From the NCBI GenBank assembly GCA_038093975.1, contig JBBPTG010000167.1, positions 1 through 54,149 of the forward strand: DNA of 54,149 bases. The letters are read 5' to 3'. Source of the DNA: Chalciporus piperatus. Lineage: Eukaryota; Basidiomycota; Agaricomycetes; Boletales; Boletaceae. Positions 47,063 through 54,149 of the stretch are shown piece after piece. Position 1 is the first letter of the stretch, and each line of letters begins with the position of its first letter. Under the pieces are notes generated by a model that was not told the origin of the DNA, searched no databases, and worked only from the letters and a program-made list of their open reading frames with translations. Made by a program: the position numbers and the translations under genes.

Positions 47063-48273
47063 ATGCCAGAGCCAACCCTGGATATCCCGCTCCTCGTCGG
47101 GTACTTCATCGCATGTATATTCATCTTCATGTTGTGGCAGTCTGCGATAGCGCTCGTGGGGAACATGGTCAAGCTTCGAGCCCAATATCTTCCTAAAGGT
47201 GTGCCACCCGCGAACGGGATCGTGGTCACGTCTTACTGGGGCCTTTTGCGAAGGGTGGCCAAGTTAGAGCTGTGTCAGTTCGTATAGAATGAGCCGCTCA
47301 GTTGGTGACATTGATGTCGACTCTCGATCAACAGGGAACATCAGGACTGTTGAGAGGAACAGGTTCGTCTAATCAGTCTATGCATCTCGATATCTCGTTT
47401 TCGAATCCCATCCAAAAAAACCACTGGTAGTGTCCATGTGGTTAGGCCTATTCTATGCTCTTGGATATTTGGTACCAGCGGACAAAATCAGTTTTCTACT
47501 CCCTGAACACCCGGCATTCGGAACTCTCTTTTGGGTCATCAGTAGCCCCATTGTGATCCTCATGAATCGGTATCTATCCATCGTCTTACAATGCCGTTGC
47601 GATGCTCGAACCTAACACCACCATACAGATCATTGACTGTCCCGGAGCCACTGTCCTATTTCAACCTCTCCCGTATGCTAGATACGCTTCTCACTCCAGA
47701 CGAGAGAGCGAGACCATGGCTGCTCTACTTCCTCCCCGGCTTCCTCCCAGCCACTCTCCTTGAGCAAGCATGGAACAAGCTACTACTTCCGCGAATACAG
47801 AATGCGATCACCCCACTGGTACCATACGGGCGATTACGGTTCGGCATCTTCAGCATCTCTTCCCTCAAATTGCTAGGGGCCTGTTTCTGGTTGTTGCATA
47901 CCATCGTGTCCGTCCCTATGACGGTGATCTTGGTCCGTTTGGCTTTGTTGGATGTCGGTGCGATGACATCATCAGCTGGGGAACAAGTTCTGAGGTACGT
48001 CCTGAGCTTTATCGTTCAAGCCTGGGACTGCACTCAAGGTTTCCATTGGATCGTAGTCTGCGCACAGGAAAACCACCATATGCGGGGTTGTGGGATTGTG
48101 TGGTATGCATCATCAACGAGGAAGGGTTTGGGACTTTTTACCGTGGTTGGCGGCTATCCTTTCTGATAACACTGTTGAGCGGTACAAGTGTGATGGCGCC
48201 AAAGGTCACAGAGAAGGACAAGGACGAGAAGGAGTTTGATGTTCACAATGGCGCAACAGAACTGAATGGGTGA
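47063..48273 (+). CDS. Mitochondrial-carrier-like membrane protein, copy B
   Basis: Paralog of the gene at 38608-39917. Five exons (47063-47281, 47335-47362, 47431-47569, 47629-47994, 48057-48273) close to 322 residues. It begins MPEPTLDIPLLVGYFIAC; the shared blocks are GNMVKLRAQYLPKG, LDTLLTPDERARPWLLYFLP, VRLALLDVG and PPYAGLWDCVVCIINEEGFG followed by TFYRGW. The second exon is 28 nt in both copies, and splice phases are identical. Two hydrophobic spans at the N-terminus and a long one near LKLLGACFWLLHTIVSVPMT indicate a membrane protein; the carrier signature is only partial. The copies differ mainly in the N-terminus and charged tail, so divergence is old. Confidence 0.8.
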
Positions 48274-48680
48274 TAATCATGATCCACAAAATGTACAAAA
48301 GTTTCTCTACCATAGGTGATTCAATTTTCTCACCCATGGTATGGGTAGTGTTGGGACTGTTGTCGGACTGCGTTATGCGCCGCTTTCTCGTGATTGGTAG
48401 GTGGCGAGCATAATAAAACTAGGGGAAGGCTTTCGTGTGCCCACTAATCCGGGGACATAGCATGAGCAAGTAGAAGAGTGTTAATGAAGGCGACCTCCCC
48501 TCTCTGCGCCCAAAATCAATGACCTCGGCGAATGCAGAGTTACCCCAAATCTAATTCTATTCAACTTCTATACAGCCATGTCTAACCTGAGATAACAATG
48601 AAATAAATCCGAAACATGAAAGATGATCAACCAATGTCGCCTCATCCGCAGGAAACCCTCTCACCAACCCCCGCCGTCTC
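48274..48680. other. Convergent spacer
   Basis: 3' flanks of the carrier-like gene and of the MFS exporter; no gene seen. Confidence 0.4.
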
Positions 48681-48687
48681 CAAGTCC

Positions 48688-51155
48688 CTATGCCTTTCCG
48701 GCCTCTACATCAAGTCCAAGTTTCGCATCAGCAATGGGTGCATGTTCATCTTGAGTTGCCACTTTCTGCTTCCCCTTTCCTCCCTCGAGAAGTCGCTTTG
48801 CCTCCGCCCTGAGCTGCTCCTCATCCCCGCGCACGAGCTCCTTATGCTTGATCATGAAAATGCTCGCGAGCGTCGCCACACTCGCCATACACGCGTCGAG
48901 TATGAACACCCACTTGAACCCCAGCGTGTATCCATGGGTCAGCGCATACGACGCCTGTGTAGGCGTGAGCCCCAGCGATGCAAGCTGAGCTGCAGACGCT
49001 TGTGAGCCGAGAAGTGATGGATTATCGATGATCGTCTTGATGGCGGACGAGGAGACAGAGAGGGAGACGAGTGCGCTACGAAGTGAGTTGTTTCTGATAG
49101 TGCGTCATGTCAGTCAGTTACTCGGGGCGGATCGAGAAGAGTGTGTAGAAAATAGACGTGCATGAGGGTCGACCCAACCGCTAGCGACAGTGTACCTCCC
49201 ATTAGTCGGACGAACTAAAGAATGATGTAAGAACTTGTTCTAAATAAGGGATACGAACACGCACGTTTCTAACAGCCGTCACAACTGACATATCTTTCCT
49301 TGAAACGCTCGCTTGAGCAGCCACCGTGGTCGTTTGCAAGGTCTGGAATAGCAGCAGGAATGTACCGTCAGTCTGTTGCTGATGAAGATCAGCCAAGAGC
49401 AAATAATATTACCTGCCCTGCACCTGCACCTGATAAAAGCATATAGAACACAAGGAGGGCCTTAGGGGTGGACTCAGTGACGGTTGAAAGGCAACCACAC
49501 CCGACAGCCCAGATAGTAAAGCCGACATAAACAATAGTCTTCCGGAACGCATATACATGAGTACTGTTCAATTCACGCATGAAAGCAGCCACTCACACGG
49601 TACTTCCCTGTCCTGCTCACGGTCATTCCCTGTGTCCTAGCAATTAATATTACTGTGGTGAAGACAGCAATTTAGACATACCGCAACCCAGCTGGCGAAT
49701 GATTGGCTGATCAAGACCGGCAACAAAAACACTCCGGACCGAATTGGGGAGTACCCTAACGCGACCTGGAAAAATTGCGGGAGATAATAAAGTGATGTGA
49801 AGAAGATGAAGCCGCTAGAGTGCAAGAAAACCGGTACAAAGAGTCAATTCACTGAGGTCATCGCAGAGGGTGACAGGCGAGCGTACTTGGCGAACATGGT
49901 GATATACACCCCTGTAACAGTGACATGCTTGAATATGTACACTGTGGAGAAAGAATTATTCCCATCTAAGCAGGAAGCTTGAACATCGGAGAAGAACATA
50001 CTGGGTACGATAGGTAAACGTGCGCCTTTCCACTCCCAACAACAGAACAAGCAGATGACCAGAAAACCAGAGCACAAAGGGGCAAGGACGACAGGCGAGC
50101 TCCACGGAAACGTAACGCCACCCTTTAGGAATTCAAGGCTCCGTCAGAGCCAAAGAGATGCTGATTTGCTCACCCATATAAGCGGCAGTATAACCAACGC
50201 AGATCCAACGAGCGTCAGTCCAGCCCCGATATAGTCAATGGCCAGAAGTTTCCTGTGTACATGGTGTAGAAAATGAGCCAACATTCAAACAGGTATCACC
50301 TACTACCTGCCTTTTCACATCTCCCTCGACCGACTTCAGAGGGAGTACAAAAATAACGACGCAAATGGCAGCCAACGAAACCGGGAGGTTCACCCAGAAG
50401 CACCACTCGTGTTTCAGGGAAGATCAGTCCACGCGAGATGGCAGAGCGGAGCGACCACCTACCCTCCAGGACACCTTTTCAGATAAAACGCCACCTATAG
50501 GAGGACCAATGGCATATCCGGTCGCAACAACGACCCCAATAATTCCCTGATACTTGCCCCTGGAATATAAGAGTCACTTGGCGGTTTCATGGGTGAGCAA
50601 CGATAAAACTTGTACACACCTATCCCGGAGACTCACAACGTCTGACATTATAATCTGGGCCAGGCTCACGATGCCACCACCACCCGCTCCTGCGACAGCT
50701 CTCCACACAATTAGTTCAACGATGCTCCTCGAGAACCCTGCAACCAAGCACCCTATCATAAACACCGACATTGCGAGACATAATGCCGCTTTGCGGCCAA
50801 ATATGTCGCTGAACCTGCCATACAAAGGTTGGAAACTCGTTGACGTGAGCATGTATGCACTCGGGACCCATGAAGCGACGGAACCGGCATTGAAGTACGC
50901 AGAAATGGTAGGGAGAGCAGTTGCAGTAATGACGGAGTCCAAAGCTGAGACAACGATGCAAAGTGCCAGGCCAGCAAAGACTGCAAGAACATTGCGAAAT
51001 GGAAGAAGGTTTGTCTGGTCTGTGAGCCTCAGCGGTTTGCTGGCTGAACCAAGGTTCTCTAGTTGAAGTTCTTCGATGGAGCCCATGTGTGACATTAGGG
51101 TGGGCACCGCTGTGGTGCCCTCTGGGTCTTCCAAGTTCAAGTTGGCAGCAGACAT
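48688..51155 (-). CDS. Major facilitator superfamily exporter (DHA14/drug:H+ antiporter type)
   Basis: A multi-exon membrane transporter from ATG 51155 (MSAANLNLEDPEG) to a stop at 48688. Features in order: TM1 FAGLALCIVVSALDSVITAT; ALPTIS after it, typical of the 14-helix drug exporters; MFS motif A as GRFSDIFGRK; motif C GVVVATGYAIGPPIGG in TM5; then LAAICVVIFVLPLK, GFIFFTSLYYLPQFFQVALG, YSPIRSGVFLLP, ALLVFYMLLSGAGAGQ and a final TM MASVATLASIFMIKHK. The tail is charged. It probably exports small hydrophobic compounds by proton antiport; the substrate is unknown. I counted at least nine short introns but did not fix each border. No break was noted. Confidence 0.88.
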
Positions 51156-51415
51156 GAGAGGCGAGGCGTTCGTGAACCCGGTCCCCACAGGTCCTCACCT
51201 AAGTACATGTTAGTGAATAATACGATCGGAGGGAAACGGCCGAAGATCCTAACCAACCTTCGCGCAAGAAGAGGCGTGTTACATCATAAAAATAGTAAGT
51301 ATGTACGAGAAGGCCTGTGCAGGCACTCAGCCGATATTATTGGCTATGCGTGTGTCCGGAGCCAAATAGTCGTTCCAGAAGGCCTATAGAGAGGGAGTTT
51401 TGCTTACCAACGTAT

Positions 51416-51715
51416 GTTGCATTTTTGTGCTGCCCAAGGGTGCACTAATAATACGCCGCTTTTCCACATCTCACTCGAACACTGCAACGCGATGATGTGC
51501 ACCCCGGCCCACCCGTGCGCATCGAAACACACACATCTGCACAAGTTCAAGGTTGAGACGCTCGGGGAGATCCGAAGACAGCTAAGGTGCGTGATCAAGG
51601 AAGGCAGGCAGGAAATCAGAAGCTGGTTTGTGTGTGAATGAGTTGGGAGATCGAATGCTATCGGAACCTGAGAAGCCTAGGCAGGTGTGGAAGAAGGGTG
51701 TTTTCACACCAAAAA
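51416..51715 (-). pseudogene. Duplicated UTP10 segment
   Basis: The minus strand is clearly homologous to UTP10 about 31335-31680: CTCAGGTTCCGATAGCA, then CAGCTTCTGATTTCCTG, then the block that reads VHIIALQCSSEMWKSG against [17 protein letters not shown] in the live gene. The intron sequence before the UTP10 exon (TTGTTTCCTGCAG in the parent, CTGTTTCCTATAG here) is also present, so this is a DNA-level copy. Frameshifts destroy the reading frame. It is decayed by roughly a quarter of positions, by eye. Confidence 0.85.
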
Positions 51716-51739
51716 ACTATAGGAAACAGCAGTTAGGGC

Positions 51740-52000
51740 AAATAAGCTAGGGTACCTCCGTGGATGTGCGGATTTATCAGCCCCTGAAATTTCGTCAGTT
51801 CGATGGTCGTATCCTTTAAGATAGGGCTCATGCAGATTCAACCAAGCTTACTAAGCAAACGGTGACACTTTGGCAGTAAATGCGTGACGGAGACAATGTA
51901 GGCACAAAGGCTAAGTAGGTGGAACATTGTATGCACCACGACGATAACAATAGCCCTCCGGGCGCACCTGGACCCCCCAGTCCTTTCCCACGGTGTTGTG
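51740..52000 (-). repeat. Copy of the 37.5-kb ERG24/UTP10-like flank, with about 105 extra bases
   Basis: The minus strand shares GTCGTGGTGCATACAATGTT and GATACGACCATCGAACTGAC with 37.47-37.53 kb, but has about 105 bp between the two blocks. The segment AATTTCAGGGGCTGATAAAT near 51790 matches UTP10 at about 31170, continuing the UTP10-derived piece next to it. Confidence 0.7.
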
Positions 52001-52725
52001 TGCACTCTTGGTGAAGTACGAGTGCTGCACATCTTCGATAGCACGCTATTACGGACACGTATTGTACGTGTAAGTGTACGGTGTAGCTAGTCCCACGTCA
52101 TTCCGAGATGCCTTTCCACTGCGTCCCGAACCGCTGTCGATAGAGCTCCTGGCGTGTAATCGATACACGCTACCAGTACAGACCCGAAACGTTCCGAATC
52201 TGGCCATCTAGCCATTCGTTACTTCAAGCATGAGGACAGCAACTCAGTTGCTTACCGGTGATGAATTTCCCTGAAACGATTTCGAAAAGTTTCTAAGGTG
52301 AACGCTCTCACGACGGACGGATCAGTACTGTCGACGAGTAGGAAACCATTCGGCAGGTTAGCCGACACTTCCACTGTATGTGCAGTCAGTTAAGCCAATC
52401 GCAAACTGTGTCAAGACAGATCAAGACAGACCTCGTTCGCGACGTAGAGCAGGTGCGTTGTCGATGGAGTTGCCGACGACGATGACTGAACATACGAGCA
52501 CCGGATCTGTATCGCGACGCTCGACTGTCGCGGTATTCGTTAGTGCCACGAACGCCAGCACGGTTCGTTACTTACGGAGTAAAAAAGTGTCCATGGTTGA
52601 GCACTCAGTAGCTGAACGACCCCGGGCTAATTGTCAGCGTAGCGCTACGGGAGCCGACTGTCATTTAGGGTCCCCATTGTCGATATGCAGCGCGACGATC
52701 CTCGTCTCGTTCGTTACCGATCCAG
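52001..52725. other. Gene-poor stretch
   Basis: Only short ORFs without domains. Some motifs of the downstream tandem repeat (CGATATGCAGCGCGACGATC) already appear from about 52680. Confidence 0.4.
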
Positions 52726-53310
52726 TTTCCCTGGGACACTATCAATTTGCCACAAATGAAATTCATCGAGATTTCAGTCGTTAGTCAACTTCTTATCGGT
52801 AACGTATGGATCCACGCTCACGATCGACAGACGCTATCAAATTTGCAACGCACGATATTCATCGAGATGTTAGTCACGAGTCAAGTTCTTCTCGGTAATG
52901 TATGTGTGGATCCCCGCTGACGGTCGACAACGCGACACGAAAGCGGTGAAGGCGCCGGGAACGGAGATGGCCTCGACATGCAGCGCTACGATCCGACAGT
53001 CTCTCTTGAACGGTGCCTGCGAGACATCGGCAGTGAATGCGCAAGGAACGCCACCATCGTAGTTTATCTCGATGCGGATCCTGTTTCCCTGGGACACTAT
53101 CTATTTGCAACGCATGATACGACGGTCGACAACGCGACAGGAAAGCGGTGAAGGCGCCAGGAACGGTGATGGCCTTGACATGCTGCGCCACGATCGTAGT
53201 CTCTCTCGACACGGTGCCTGTTTCCCTGGGATGCTAACAATTTGCAAGCCGGACGTTCATCGAGCTTTCAGTCAGGAGTCGAGTTCTTATCGGTAACGTA
53301 GGATCCACCA
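52726..53310. repeat. Degenerate tandem repeat, units of two types
   Basis: Type 1 (GTTTCCCTGGGACACTAT, then TTCATCGAGATTTCAGTC, then TTCTTATCGGTAACGTA and GGATCC) recurs at 52726, partly at 52850, 53086 and 53219. Type 2 (GGTCGACAACGCGACA, then AAAGCGGTGAAGGCGCC, then GATGGCCTCGACATGC) recurs at 52921 and 53124. Copies are 75-90% alike by eye. ORFs across the block repeat the same peptides in different frames and are unlikely to be genes. Confidence 0.85.
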
Positions 53311-53527
53311 TGGTGATAGAGCACGCGACACAGAGGGACGCCTGTGAGCCTTTTTCCCGTTGGGGTGTCTCGCGAAATGGCTTGGCTTTGTGACAAGAGG
53401 GAACATAAACAGATCTTCATTGAGGTTGTCACGTCACGGTTACAATCCAAGTCAGTCAGAGTGTATGTAGCTTTGCGTTACGTAGGTTTGCGTTGTATAT
53501 AACTTTGCATGCGCGTAGCAGCCACGG

Positions 53528-54149
53528 TCAATAACACTTGGGAAGACGTGAACATCGGTAGGTGTACGGAGGCTTTATTGTTACGCACGAGCGGTTTGTA
53601 TGAAGTCTTTTGTTGTCTTTAAGGCAGAACGCCATACTGAAAATGTCTGTTTGGCTCGCCGTTAGCACCTGTTGCGCATAGGTTTGAACATTGGGAACCC
53701 ACGTTGCTACCGCCAGCGCCACGAGAGCAAAGTCTTCCGTAGCTATGTCTGTCACGCTCGATGGCGTAGTGTCGGACACTTGCGTGACCAGTACACCTCC
53801 TTGCACAGTCAAACGCTCCTCACCGAAATGGTGCCTCATTCGGTTTGCGAAGCCGACGTTGTTCAAGCATCCGAATGACCTTGACATCCCGGGGTCGATG
53901 TAAAATACCGCCAGAGCATGAGGGAGACATAGTTTGGCTTCTCCAGAAAGTGTCAACTCCTTCACTACATCCGTGCGGATAAACGAAGGGTTCCTGCGTC
54001 TCTTCGGTTCCCGTTCGATAGTCATCCAATCCAGGAAGTTGGCGTTCCACGCGGGTGTGGTCGGCGGTGAGATGTCGTCGACGTCGTAGTCAATGTCACT
54101 GGTTTTGTACGGATCCAGGTACATGGATGCTAGTACGTTCGCGAACCGT
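53528..54149 (-). CDS. Unidentified protein, partial at the right edge
   Basis: An open minus frame that ends at 53528 and stays open through the window edge; the first internal ATG is at 54124, but upstream codons (RFANVLAS before MYLDPYK) look coding, so the true start is probably outside. The visible 206 residues include an acidic/Pro stretch (SDIDYDVDDISPPTTP), a basic patch (EREPKRRRNPSF) and a more ordered region (ERLTVQGGVLVTQVSDTTP, then EDFALVALAVATWVPNVQTY). I do not recognise it. The neighbouring repeats suggest that it may belong to a repetitive element. Confidence 0.45.
   Translation of the reverse strand, partial: RFANVLASMYLDPYKTSDIDYDVDDISPPTTPAWNANFLDWMTIEREPKRRRNPSFIRTDVVKELTLSGEAKLCLPHALAVFYIDPGMSRSFGCLNNVGFANRMRHHFGEERLTVQGGVLVTQVSDTTPSSVTDIATEDFALVALAVATWVPNVQTYAQQVLTASQTDIFSMAFCLKDNKRLHTNRSCVTIKPPYTYRCSRLPKCY

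Overview
This window is nuclear DNA of a basidiomycete fungus, most likely an Agaricomycete. Genes are dense and split by many introns of about 48-76 bp with GT..AG (twice GC..AG) borders and CTRAY-like branch points. Intergenic gaps are short, several promoters are divergent, and recognisable proteins are fungal (Lhs1-type ER Hsp70, Utp10, Orc2, Orc5, eEF1B-gamma, GAPDH). I worked out exon structures by hand from splice signals, reading-frame phase and protein family expectation; where I say phases close, the exon lengths sum to whole codons.

Left part (1-11 kb): a minisatellite (about 236-880) cuts into the 5' part of a minus-strand retroelement with a gag-like ORF (to 2457). A gene-poor stretch follows (2.5-5.6 kb) with a cluster of GTGTCCC/GGGACAC motifs. 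GAPDH (minus, 5607-7066) has a start exon of ATG alone and a 5-nt exon. A 428-bp Tc1/mariner-type deletion derivative with 24-bp perfect terminal inverted repeats lies at 7916-8343. A 78-residue two-helix membrane protein gene lies at 10003-10433 and contains another 5-nt exon.

Core part (11-34.7 kb): conserved housekeeping genes. These are an ER-lumenal Hsp70 with HDEL tail (Lhs1/GRP170 type), a 1368-residue C2/MUN (Unc13-like) protein, a four-helix membrane protein, a GFA/CENP-V-type zinc protein, a Ser/Pro-rich unknown, an SRPBCC-fold protein, UTP10, a CIR_N (LENG1-like) protein and ORC5. Three divergent pairs (SRPBCC/UTP10, CIR_N/ORC5, eEF1B-gamma/ORC2) share start-to-start gaps of only about 36-133 bp.

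Right part (35-54 kb): a duplication-rich zone. It holds a coiled-coil membrane protein with a 21-bp coding repeat, a decayed sterol C-14 reductase (ERG24) copy, an inverted pair of carrier-like paralogs (38.6-39.9 and 47.1-48.3 kb), eEF1B-gamma, ORC2, a tandem pair of short-chain dehydrogenases, a second ERG24 fragment, an MFS exporter, a duplicated piece of UTP10 with its intron, a degenerate tandem repeat and an unidentified ORF running off the right edge.

There is no biosynthetic cluster, plasmid or phage logic here. The most notable biology is gene architecture: micro-exons that carry parts of catalytic or cofactor motifs (GAPDH, SDR pair), the ATG-only exon, GC-AG introns, and local duplicative transposition of UTP10 and ERG24 fragments, one of which supplies the last codons of a live gene.
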